A stretch of DNA of 64,000 bases from Oreocharis arfaki (lineage: Eukaryota > Chordata > Aves > Passeriformes > Paramythiidae). Within the stretch, counting starts at the first letter, position 1, and each line of letters opens with the position of its first letter. Shown one piece after another: positions 11,718 through 24,300 of this stretch. Position numbers and translations under genes: made by a program. The notes beneath the pieces were generated by a model. It saw only the letters and a program-made list of their open reading frames with translations. It was not told where the DNA came from and did no database searches. The DNA lies in contig VZRR01011364.1 of assembly GCA_013398015.1 (NCBI GenBank), positions 23,565 to 87,564 of the forward strand, written 5' to 3'.

Positions 11718-12350
11718 CTCGCAAGACGCCGCCATTTGCCGCGCCGCCTGTCACATGACACAGCCGCGGGGGCGTGCCCGAGGGCGTGGCTCAGGCCCAC
11801 CACGTGACGCAGGCGTGGGCGGGGAGGCGGGGCCCGCGGTCACGTGAGAGCGGAGCGAAGATGGCGGCGGCGGGCGGGCTGAGCGCGAGGTGTGGGCTTG
11901 CGGCCGCTCGGGCGGACGGAACGCGGGGGCAACGCGGGGGCGGCCCCGGCTCTCGCTGCGGGCGGACCCCGCTCCGCGGAACTTGGGGCCGAGAGGGGCC
12001 GGCGGGGAGGGGGCGCAACGCAGGGCCAGGAGGGTTTGACTGCGGCGGGGCGCGCGCCGGGCTGGCCCCGCCCCCGCCTCGCGCGCGCGGTTAGGCCCCG
12101 CCCCTCCCCGCTGAGGGACCCTTGGGGACCCCTGGCCCCAAAGACCGGAGTGAGGAGCGACTGTCGGGGTTTTTGTGGGTGTTTTATTCTGTCGTACGAC
12201 ATGACAGGCTGGGCAGGACTCCGTAGGAGCCCTTGCTTTGGTGGGGCCGGGGGCTCGATCTCCTCTCACTTCACGGAGGTGCCCAGCAGACGCTCAGCTC
12301 TTCCGTGAGGGCGAGGGGTGCGCCAGGGCCGGCTGCACCTCCCGCGCGGC
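11330..12350. promoter_or_regulatory. CpG island spanning the DOLK/NUP188 promoter
   Basis: A strongly GC- and CpG-rich block surrounding the first exons of both divergent genes, with repeated GC boxes and GGGGCGG-type motifs. Its limits are estimated by eye. Base composition returns to AT-rich on both sides, inside the DOLK 5'UTR intron and NUP188 intron 1. Confidence 0.75.
11736..11860. promoter_or_regulatory. Bidirectional DOLK/NUP188 core promoter
   Basis: Only 125 bp separate the first ATG on the DOLK side (11735, minus) from the NUP188 start (11861, plus). Within it lie three E-box-type hexamers: CACATG at 11752-11757 (as GTCACATGAC), CACGTG at 11801-11806 and CACGTG at 11841-11846 (as GTCACGTGAG). 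GC boxes are interspersed and no TATA box is seen. The CACGTG sites match the binding preference of USF, MYC and TFEB-class factors; which one acts here is inference. Confidence 0.7.
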
Positions 12351-15300
12351 TCCTGCAGACGTACAAGTCAAAATACACACGTGGAGATGTGTAACGGAAG
12401 CGATTCAATGAATCCCATGTACAGTGATCGTCTTACTTCGGTGGTTTCGTTTTTTGTCATTTATTGTAACGCTTTTATGCTCTGGAGTTTTCCTAATGTC
12501 TAATTTTTATTAAATGAATGACACCACTGTTGCTCGTGATTGTATACAGAGAGCTTTCTTTCCTTAGCTGTCTTGGAGCCTTATTAATGAGGGGACAACA
12601 AACCACGGTCTGTTTTGTCCACCGAAGGGGTTGTGAGGGAATGAAAAGTAGATGGGTTGGCTTTGCTAGGCTGGGCTCGTATTTGACAATAAATGAAAGA
12701 AACTGTGCTCAAGACAGATGAAGGCACTGATCTATCATGATCACTGAACCTGGGATTCATTGAATTGCTTCTTTTACATTGCTGTTCAATTCTTGGTAAA
12801 ATTCTGAGCCTTTGGGTGCTCTGTGTGGGCTGGAGAGTTTCATGACAGAGAAGTGTACCCAACTATCGAGGAATGAGCAGGGAGAAATTATGTTGATGAG
12901 TGTGCTTGGAAATAACAGGTGTTGTCATTCATTAAGTGTCACCACATGTCAGAAGTCGCAGATGACTTTTACTGCCTCAGTGAATTATTTTAATAATGTT
13001 ATTCTAAAAATAAGGCAATGAGTGTTCTTGTGTAGACAGTCTTTGCGTGGGGAGTTGGGGTGTTTAGATCCTTATTTATAGTATGTTGATCATCATTTGT
13101 CTAAATGAAATACTCTTTTTGGCAAATGTTGATCATCATTTGTCTAAATGAAATACTCTTTTTGGCAAATGTATTTTCTCTGGGCTGTTGTAGGGAGACT
13201 TTGTTTTTTTAATGCGTTTGCCAGGGTCAGGATGTGATCTGTAATTCCTTATAGTGGAGGTTCGCTTTTCTACAGAGTTCTCACGAAGAAACAAGAAGCT
13301 GAGTGTAAATGTTCTGGTGTGTGTGTAAAGATGGTGCAGTTTTTCACTTCACACAGTTTTATGATCTGCTTAGAGTGGAGGATGAAACTGATGGAAGAAT
13401 TTGTTTGAAGGAGAGCATTGAATGTAACAATAAAATGCTGTTCTATGCTTTCATTAAGTTTCTTCTTAGGAGCCTTAAATGTTCAAAATCAAATAGCAAA
13501 ATCAAATTGAGCTGGTAACCTGTTATCAATGTGAAGCTTTGATATGAATTCACAGGTCTTGCTGTGTCATTTGTCACCCTCTCTGGGTTTTTCCTTGGTT
13601 TTTCTAGGACATCTGAAACTCATTAGCTAAAAGCTAATGTTCCTTAAATAATTTTTCTTGCACTGCAGTGTCATTTGCTGCAAGTTAATTGAAGGTTTGA
13701 AAAATGTAAGCTAAATGGAAGCCTGGGATAATGTTCATCATTAAAATACTCTCCACCTTTTCCTTGTGTTTACAGGAGCAGCAGAGAATTATGGACAATT
13801 CTGCTGGGCAGATCAGCTTTAAGAGAACCAGTAAGTCCATGTCCTGGTGAGCAGGTTTGGCTGTCACTTATTGGGCTTCATGGCCAAATACATCATTTGT
13901 ACATCTCTTTGAATATTAGTGAAAATAGTTTTTGCTGCTCTTCCTTCTTTCTTAGTGTGATTTTTGTTCTCATATCTCTGCTACTTGTTTATTCTTCCAC
14001 TGCTTGTTTACAGCTGCTGCATGAGTTGCCTGGAAGGGTGTATGGAAAAGGTGGTTCCTTTTCTGGAGTGGGCACAAGTGTTGCTGCCTAGGGTGCCCTG
14101 GGGTGTTCATGTGTGGTACAACTGCTGTCTTATTTTGAGGGATGGAGCCTGTGCTTTCAAGAATTTGCCCACAGGTTGGGAATCTAAATGTTTCTAAACC
14201 CAGTCCGTTGCCTCCCTTTTCCCCACCCTCCCTAGGATTAGGCAATGCAGCTCACTGCCCTGTTCAATACTGCATCTGGAATCACTCTGAGTCACAGACA
14301 CCCGTCTTGTTCCTGCGTCTTTGTGGTGGTGGAATTTCTTTGCTTTGCTTAAGTTTTAACAGGTCTGATATTTGATAAATGCCTTTTGAGGAGTCTGTTC
14401 AGTGGTGTTTGGTTCTGTTTTAGGCCCAGATCGCTGCAGAGTTGAATAAGCACTGGCAGAGGCTGTTAGAGGGACTGTCATACTACAAACCACCAAGGTA
14501 CAGTCACTGCCTGATTTTAGAAATGAATCTCTAATATGGAGTTTCCTAGTAAGTAAAGAATGGTTACAGAATATTGTTGTATGAAATATTGACAGGTCAC
14601 TAAGAAAAAACCGAATGTTCAGTTTAAACTGAAAAAACTGAGAACTTTGAAGTTATACCTATTTAATTCTTTCCTTGAGATTGCTGCATGTGTAATGACT
14701 AAAATTTCTTTTTGCTTTAGTACAACTTCAGCAGAAAAAATTAAAGCTGATAAAGATGTAGCTGCTCCACTAAAAGAATTGGGTCTGAGGGTCAGCAAGT
14801 TTTTGGTGAGTGAAGCTGTTCGTGCATTATTTTTTATCCCTGGAATGAAGTGTTGTTGGGATTCTGATATTGAAGTAACCTTCTTGATGTTGAGTAAAGA
14901 GAAACTTAAGGTCCTTTCAGTTCAAAATAATCTAAAGGATGTTGAAGTACATGTTGAGGTTCTAGGTCCATCTTCCAAAGTGATGAGTAACTTTGTGATG
15001 CTGTGGTTTTCCTGGTCCTTTTCAGCAGCAGCTGCCTACTATTGGTCTGAGTTGGGTTATTCTAGGACAACTGCTCAGCTAAAAAACTGATGTCCCTTAA
15101 ATCAGTTGCTGTGCTTGACAGTCCTCTCAGTTTACCTGGAAGGTTCTGTTTCTTTAAGCCGGAAGTTTAGAGTTCAGTGACTGGTGGTACCTTTATTTAA
15201 ATGACTGATTCTCCTTTAGCTGAAGTTAAACTGCAGCTCAGTGACATTAAAGCTTGTGTATTTGGCTTTAAAAGAAGTGCTGATTAATGCATCTACCTGG

Positions 15301-18300
15301 TGAAAAAATATTCTTTTGGCATGTTATTTCTTTTGAAGATAGGAGCTGCCTGAGTATTTGGAGAGAATCTCAATCTTTGATGAATTCAGTTGCTTTTTTA
15401 TTAATTTCAGATCATTTCTCTTTTGTTCAGGGTCTGGATGAAGAGCAGAGTGTGCAGTTGTTACAGTCTTATCTTCAAGAGGATTACAGAGGAACAAGAG
15501 ACTCCCTGAAGGTCCATAGCTCTCATTTATGTTCTATTCACTCCACATCTTTCCTTAATATCAGTTGTTTTTTGATGCAAATGTGAGTCTGAGTTCTGAT
15601 TGGGAAATGGCTTTGTAGCTTTTCTTCTCTGGAGCTGCATCCAGGCTTATCTGTTTCTTCTTGGGTCTCTGCAGGAACTCGGCTCTTCTCTCTGTCACAG
15701 GAATACAGGAAAGCTACAGATTTGTGAATGAGAGTGGAGCTGAAAAATAAATATGTAGTTAAAAAATGAGTGTTTTGGCTTTATGCTTTTGGAATCTGTC
15801 TTTCCAAATGAACTGGAAAGAAAAATTGTCTTGTATTTGTTTCAGTCATTTTGTGAACATATATTTTGCCAGTAGGTATTTCTCCAGTAGCTATTTATTT
15901 TGTTATGTTTTGTTTACAGACAGTTCTTCAGGACGAAAGGCAGAGTCAGGCTCTGATGCTGAAGGTTAGTCATTTCCATTTGCATTTTCTGTGGAAAAGA
16001 TCTGTTAGCAGCAAACCTACTTTATTTCTATGGAAAATTTTAAATATTCCTTCGTATAAAGGATGGCTTTTAGAAGGTGCTTCTGAAATCGAGGGATGTG
16101 CATGTAGATTTGAACGGTGTTAGTAATTGCTACAGAAATGTAATCTTAGGCTTGATATCAGGGTATTTAGCTGGGTAGATGTACACTGCCTTATTTTCCA
16201 AAACTTGTAGGTTTGTGTGTCACTGTCTGACTTGACAAGATTGATGTTCATTTCTGACAGAGGGTAATAGGGATGTCTTTTTGCCTTTCTTTTCCAAGTT
16301 TTCTCACTTAACAGTGTAATTGTAGACCTGTTGTTACGGCAATGCTTTACTGAGTTCTGTAATGTTAATTAAGTGTTGTTTTTTTTCCCTGATTTCAAAA
16401 CTGCTCAGCTGAAACTCCATCTGTAGTAACTCTGTATTCCTGTGGTGAAAGCCTTGGCAGTGGCTGGGAGAGGGAGGTGGATTGGAGTTGGACACTGTGC
16501 CAGGTTGGTATTGATGGCACTTTGCATTCACAGCTCGCTGACTACTACTATGAGGAGAGGATCTGCATCCTGCGCTGTGTCCTCCACCTGCTCACATATT
16601 TCCAAGATGAGAGACACCCTTACACAGTGAGTACAGGACGTGATGTCATTGAAATATGCTAAATATGGAAGCTGTGGGGTAATTCCCTACTTGTGTAAAA
16701 AGTCCACGAGTGTGCATGTGAGAAGTTCATGGACTTGTTTGTTTCTTTAAGGCACAGTACTTCCAGTGTGTTGAAAAGTTGGACAAGGAACTCGTTCCGA
16801 ATTACCGCAGACAATTTGAAATGTTGTACAAAGCAGAAGCTCCTACGTGGGAAACACATGGAAATCTCATGGTATTTTGTTTCTTACTATTATTTATCAG
16901 GCTTATAAAGTCCTTTCTTATATGTAGTGTATTGGAAAATACATCTGTGCAGATGCAGTGAAACAGGACGTTTCTCCTGGTCCAAGAAACATAAAATTTG
17001 TTTTCTCTCTAACAGAACACACTTTTACTCAGAGAGTTTAATGAAACTTACTGTTCCTTGTAATAAATCCATGGGGAGCACTCGGCCAACAGAGCCATTT
17101 ATGTGTAGTTGTTCATGATCTCTCTGTACTTAGAGTGGCTTTCCTTGCCGTTGACACAATTGTTGGCTGCACAAGCTGTTGAAATGCCTCCACACTTCTC
17201 AGTTTCTGACTGCTTTGGCTGCCCTGTGAGCTTTGTGATGGTGGAACTTTCCTTTGTGCAGACAGAACGTCAGGTTTCCCGGTGGTTTGTGCAATGCCTC
17301 CGGGAACAGTCCATGCTCCTGGAAGTCATCTTCCTCTACTATGCATACTTTGAAATGGCACCTGAGGAGCTCGTGGCATTTGCAAAGATGTTCAAAGAGC
17401 AGGGATTTGGCACGAGACAAACCAACAGACATTTAGTAGATGAGAGCATGGATCACCTCGTGGATCGTATTGGGTAAGTGTTTGTGTGTATTCATGAAGT
17501 GGGTACAGAGCAAAACAATTGTTTTTTGCAGGAAAAACTGCATTTATAATTATATCTTCGTTGTTCTGCATGGGCCGTGACTCAAACGGGGAATGAAAAT
17601 CCTGCCATACATCCTAGTGGCAGAAAGTTATAAAGGTGGAAAAGCTATTCAAATTTCAGTGACCCTTTTTTGTCTGTTCAACCAGAAAAGGTAGTTCTGA
17701 AGGTTGTAATTTGTCCTATACCAGCATTTCAAGGCAAAATTTGGATTACGTGCTGTTAATTTCTTGTAATTTCTTATTGCTTCAGAGAAAGCTGCACAAA
17801 GCAAACTAAAGGTTGCTTTTTGACCACTTATAGTTTAAAAAAAACCTTACCTGAATTCTCAAATAAAGTTTCTGACCTACTTGTTTTTATTCTTTTACTG
17901 CTTGTAGCTACTTTAGTGCTCTTATTCTGGTGGAAGGCATGGAAATTGACTCCCTCCATGAGCGTGCTTTGGATGACAGGACGGAGGAGCACAAGTTGGC
18001 CAACAATCAGCACATCCACCAGGTAAAACACTGGCAGAGTAACTAACCCCTTCTCAGGCCTAACAATACAGAACTTACTGTGATTACCTAGGCACTGCTG
18101 TGTCTGTAAACTTCTGGTCCTTGGTCTTGTTGGCCAAGTGTAGGAACTGGCATCCACATACCATGAGAAGGACACAATCAGCTATGTGCTTGTTGAGTAT
18201 GGATTACTTTCAGATCTCAGTTATTTTGCTTTTGATTTGTCTCTGTGCAGGAGATGGACAATCAGCTGCTGCAGTTAGGGGATGTCTCACATCATGCTCC

Positions 18301-21300
18301 AGTGCTTTTGGCCTGGGCTCTGCTCCGTCACACCATAAACCCAGAGGAGTCCACAAACATCATCAGGAGGATGGGCAGCACTGCTATCCAGCTGAATGTC
18401 TTCCAGTATCTGACAAAGCTGCTGCGATCCCTCAGCAGTGGGGGCAAGAATGTGAGTTTCTTAGATTGTACATATAAGCCTTTGAAGGTCTAACTGCTCC
18501 TGGCATAAAGCTGTGATGGGAAGCAGATGACTGAACCAATCTTCTTTTTAATCATGCGGTAAAGCATGTTCTATCATCTTAACCTTCTTTCATTGAGAAT
18601 CAGAAATCAAATTGGAACAAAACAGATTTTTATGTCCAGAGAATTAAGAAAAGCTTTGTAAAGCAAGGAACTACATCTCTCTTGAGCAGAATAGGCTGCA
18701 ATTAATCACATTTTTTGATTTGCCTCCATAAGTGTATTTGCCATTGTGGGTCTTGAGTACTGGATGATTTAACTCTGCACTATTCTCTGCATATGATTTC
18801 ATTAGACATCACGGTGTATTAGGGTAAAATGCTTTGTAGACAGAAGCCAGTCAGTGGAAACAAATCCTTTTGATTCCTAGAAGTGTTGAGTGCTCCTTTT
18901 TTTTTTTTTTTTGATGTCTGCATGGCATTTCTAGTGATAATGGTAATGTCAAGACTTCTCCTTTCAGTGAAATACTTCATGTTAATGTGGAGCTTAACTA
19001 ATGACTGCTCCCTGTTTTACTACCCCATTGCAGCAAGGATATATGAAAAAGGCAGTTACTTGGTGTGCAAAGCAGACTGAGTCGAGTTACAGAGTGTTTG
19101 TAGTTCATAGTCTTTCACATAACAGCATTGTGTACTGTTTCTTTGCAGTGTACTGCCAGCACAGCTTGTATGTGTATTTATGGACTTCTTTCCTTTGTTC
19201 TGACATCGCTGGAATTACATACCTTGGGCAATCAGCAGGTAAGCATCTGAGGCCTTTTGCATCTGTTACATAATTTTAAATAACTTGTCGTAACTGATGC
19301 TAATTGCCTATTAAATTGTAATCCTGCATTTCAGACTGCAAGCTTTATGTGGCTTAGGTAGACCCAAATGAGTGATTTGCTGGTTTTCCTACTGCATGTA
19401 CACCGTGCAAACCTAGTAAACAGCTTTACAGACTGGCAGATTAACAATGAAAGAGCACATCATGCGTTTGAAGTCCTATGGATATGAAACTAATTGTTGA
19501 TCTGTTATTCCCAAAACAATGGAAATAATACAAACTCCGTTTCTGAGTTGGACTGGACATCTTACAGCCTTCTGCAGATATCATGGATATGTTTGTCGTG
19601 GCTAGTTCATTCATGATGAGGAGCCTGGCTTTAGGTTGTAGTCTGGGGGTGGGTGTGTTGGTGTATTTTGGCTCCAGGAAGTAATTACATCTTGGTGGGT
19701 AAACATGGAAACTTAAATTCCAAAGATGTGGCAGAACTTGGCTGTGACGAAATCCCCCTGTGTCAAGTAGCTTTGATTTTTTCCATCTTATCATCCTTTG
19801 TAGGATATAATTGATGCTGCATGTGAAGTTCTGGCAGCTTCCAGCATTCCTCAGCTCTTCTGGAAGACAGTGAGTGTTTGCAACTTGTTTGACCTACCTT
19901 GTTTATAACTAAGACCTGATAAAAGTTTTCCTTTTAGGAAAGGAATAGGCTGGTTGTGTTTAATGAGTTGGTTTCTAGGAGGGCCTGAGGAGCAAATGTT
20001 CATTTGCATCTATCTTTGATTTACTTTTGCCCTTTCCTGCCTTTTAGGTACAGCCTTGGCATTACTCTTAAAAAGGATACTGGAGCGAGTTTAATATAGG
20101 TGATAGTTGATAGGAGGGCTGGGGCTGCAAGGATTGAACTAACTGCTGGCAAAAGCATTGTGCTTTTTTTTTGTTGTCACAGAATTAGGGTGATATGTAA
20201 TGTCTTACAGTCTTACTTCTTGCCTTATACTTTTAGACTGCCTCATGCTTTAGTCTGTGCCAGTGTGATCTCCAGTCACTGGAGTGATACTTTTGTGCGT
20301 GAATAATGTTAAATGTACAGCTTAAAAAGGAACTGTAACCTTGTGCTATACTGACACCTTTTCAGCTTTTCTTTTTAGTAATAAGACATTTGTTTTCTGT
20401 TTCCACCACCAGGAACCTACTGCAGGTCTGGGTATTATCCTGGACAGTGTTTGTGGGATGTTCCCCCATCTTCTCACTCCTCTCCTTCAGCTGCTCCAAG
20501 CCCTTGTGTCTGATAAATCTACTGCAAAAAAGGTACAGAATCTCTCTTGGTGTTTGGGAGATGATTTATTTCAAGACAGGGGTGACATGCTCTGTGATTC
20601 TTCCTTTCCATTACATGTGCTTATCTCAATTGTAGTCTTAGATGACAGACATCAGGCTTTTGTCTAAGAACAGTGGACAGGGCTCCTTCAGAGTTGTGTG
20701 CTGTTGCAGGATGCTGTTTTCTGGCTTTTAGAGAAGTTTTCAGCTTTCATGGTTGAAGATTAAGATGCTGACTAATTTTTAGGTGGTACTTACCTGATTC
20801 ATTAGATGAGACTTGTCTGAACAGATGGGCTGTGTAATAGTGTTTTGGTAGGGTTGATGTGTTAGAAAGATATTGTACACCTCAAGAAAACTTTCCTGTT
20901 CCTGGAAATGAGCTGGTTGATAAACTTTTAAGAAGCTCTGGCTCTTCAGCTGTGTTGTTGAAGCTCTCTCTGATGCAGGTGTACAGTTTCCTGGATAAAA
21001 TGTCCTTCTATATTGAGCTGTACAAGCACAAACCTCCAGATGTGATCTCCCATGAGGACGGCACACTGTGGCGAAGACAGGCTCCAAAGCTCCTCTATCC
21101 TCTTGGTAAGGAAACTGCACTTCACCTTTTCTTACTGAAATGTTTTGGGGAATTTAGCTCTTTCTTTACCTGGCTTCTAACGCACGGGTAAATTTGTGAC
21201 TTTATTTCATGTTCTTCTTCAATCTTTAGGACTAGGTCAAACAAATCTGCGGATACCTCAGGGAACAGTGGGACAAGTGATGCTGGATGATCGGGCTTAT

Positions 21301-24300
21301 TTGGTACGGTGGGAGTATTCCTACAGCAGCTGGACTCTGTTCACCTGTGAGATTGAGATGCTGCTCCATGTTGTGTCAACAGCAGGTGAGACAGGCTGGG
21401 AGTGTAAAAGAATAAATAATTATAAATTGGTGTCAGTTAGAGGTTAGTAGTAGGACTGAACAGCTCTGAGTACTTTTGAAAGAGCATGGAATACTTTCTC
21501 AGAAACCTGATGATGATGATTATTATTATTCTGTAAAATTCACTTCAAAAGGCCAAGAGCATGTAGTGAAATGAGATACATTTTAGATGAGGAAACAGTT
21601 GAGATAGATAAACAGATGTTTTTTGGTATGGGAGATGGATGGTTTTGAATCATGAAGATATGTGGTAAGATAAATGTGCTTTGTTCCAGGCTTGATTACT
21701 GCCGAAGTACAATTTTGCATTCTAATGTTTGGTTTTCTTTACCCAGATGTGATTCAGCATTGCCAGAGGGTCAAGCCCATAATTGATCTGGTTCATAAAG
21801 TCATCAGCACTGATGTATCAATAGCAGATTGTCTTCTGCCAATCACATCACGAATCTACATGCTCCTGCAGAGGTGAGTCACTAACAGCAGAGGTGCCTA
21901 AAGCAAATAGAGTGACCTAGAGGAACAGCTGGTTACTTATTTTGCCAAGAGCTTTACAAGATATGTGTCAGTGCTTGGACTCCCCAAGACTGGTGGTTAC
22001 ACACAGTTTAATGTTTTGATGCAGCAGAATGGCCCCTCTTCTACTTCTTTCCTGAAAGGTGTGAAATTTTTTCCATTTAAAGGCACTTTTGATTAGTAGC
22101 TGTATTTACATGGAAGGGGGATAAAGCAGCATTAGAGCAGTAACTCCCAGGTTTTAAAACAGTTGTACTTGCTAACTCCTCCCAGAGTTAATTGCCTGGG
22201 AATTGATGTTCAGCTGTATAATTTTTGTTTGCTGTGACAACCTGCTGTCTTGCCAGCCCTGCTCTGGCAGTAAATTGATCTGACTCAGGTGTGAGGGGGA
22301 GGTGGCAAGTCTAGACTGAAAGCGGAGACTCTGGTGTCTGTATTTATCTGCTTAAATTTTATATATGCGTACTTCAGCGAGAGGGAAAAAAGGTTTTTTA
22401 ATTAAAAAACCAGACTAGACCGCAGGTGGCAGTGTCTTTCATGCATGCTGTTTCTCTTTTGTAGGCTAACAACTGTAATCTCTCCCCCTGTGGATGTTAT
22501 TGCTTCTTGTGTCAATTGCTTGACAGTCCTGGCTGCTCGGATGCCAGCCAAGGTGAGGAAAGGACCTGCTGGTGAGAACTGGTACATTTATATGTAAATG
22601 AGAAGGAGTACCTGTACCTCTTCTCTTGCAGGTTTGGACTGACCTTCACCACACGGGGTTCTTGCCATTTGTTGCCAATCCACTGTCCAGTATTAATCAC
22701 ATGATTAGGTATTCATGTTCCCCACCCCATTTTTTTTTTTTGCCTAACCTATTCATAACATGCAATGAGAACTTTTTGCCAGTGTGCAATCTCTGCACCT
22801 GACATCTCTCACTCATGTCAGAATCCTGCTATTCATGTCATGAACCCTCTTGCTCATTTCACAGTGCAGAGGGAATGAATGCTGGGGGCTATGGAAACCT
22901 ATTGATGAGTATGGAACAGCCCCAAGGCGAGTACAGTGTTACCATCTCCTTCCTGAACCTGGTAACAACTCTTGTCCGGGTGAGTGCTTCTGGAATGCTC
23001 TGATGTGACACCAGCTCTGAGCTGTTGATTGGGAAGTGAAATACAGCCCTGTCTGAGATCAATCTCTGTGCAGCAGGGCTCTATCAGTAATCTTTGCTTG
23101 ACACTCCTTTCTGCACTGCTGTTTGTGCTTTCTCTGATCTGATTCTTACAAAAAAACATTTTGAGTAATCTCAAATGACTAGAAAAGATTAGAAATTGCT
23201 CGTAAATCTATGTCCTTGTGTTCTGTGGTTTTCTCACCCTTCAAAGACAATAAGGAATATCTTCCTCCAAAAGTTTTCCTGTCCCTCTTCTGGTTAAATA
23301 ACATTTCTGTTTCTCCTAGGGACAACTTGGTAGCACCCAGAGCCAAGGCCTGGTGCCCTGCATCGTGTTTGTTCTGAAGGAAATGTTACCAAATTACCAC
23401 AAATGGAGATACAACTCTCATGGAGTGAGAGAGAAAATTGGTAAGAGTGTTAGAAGGAGGAGTAGGAGGAGAAGGGAATAAAAGGGATCACCTGCCCTCT
23501 TTTTTCTAGCAGCCATTTGGGATTTGCATTGCACATCTCCTGATTTTATTAGATGTTGTGATTTGTTTGAAAATATTAGGAACGCGGCAAAAGTTTTCAA
23601 AAACTGAGTAGTCCATTTCATCTCTCTTTTAGGGTGCCTAATTCTGCAGCTGATCCATGCTATACTGAACTTATGCCCTGAAATGGATGCTCGCAGCAGG
23701 TAAGACAGGTGAGAGGTCTCAGACCTGCAGTAGGCTGGTTTACAGTGCAGGAATCACTGTCATTTTGTTTCAGTTTTTGAATTCAAGCAACTAGGAGGGA
23801 GCTGGCATAGCTGTGTAATGCTGGTTTCAGCTCTTTGCTGCATTACTGAGTACAGGAAGGGTAGAAAAGATTAGGGACAGAGCAAATCACATCACTTCTG
23901 GTAAAATAAAGAGTACATAGATTTCCTGGGACAGACTGCCATCCACTTTCCTATTTGGTGTACTCTGGTGAAAGTAGAAGGGAGAGTAAAGGAAGGGTTA
24001 GTGGGGATGTAGAAATGAAGAGTGTACTACTTTGTGGTAGTTTTCTAAGTGCAGTGTGGCAAAATGCCACAAGTGCTCCTGGTGACACTGTCCTGTGTTT
24101 GTGTCACAGCAATGCCCCCAGCCTGCCGTCCTTGTGCATCTTCAGCCTGGCCAACACGGAGGCAGGGCAAGCTGTCATTAACATCATGGGAATTGGGGTG
24201 GACACCATTGACATGGTAATGACCTCCCAGTCCAGCAGGTGAGTGGGGTGTGGCTGTTTGGGCAGCTTCTATGTGCTGGCTCTGAGTGAAAATGTCTTGT

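Noticed and set aside
11194..12308. Several long open frames on both strands around the DOLK/NUP188 CpG island (up to about 186 codons)
   Set aside because: High GC content removes stop codons. The products are low-complexity Arg/Pro/Gly/Ala sequences with no family resemblance and overlap promoter and UTR sequence.
21510..21540. TGATGATGATGATTATTATTATT as a possible box C of a snoRNA
   Set aside because: No matching box D (CTGA) at suitable distance and no terminal stem; it is a simple trinucleotide run.
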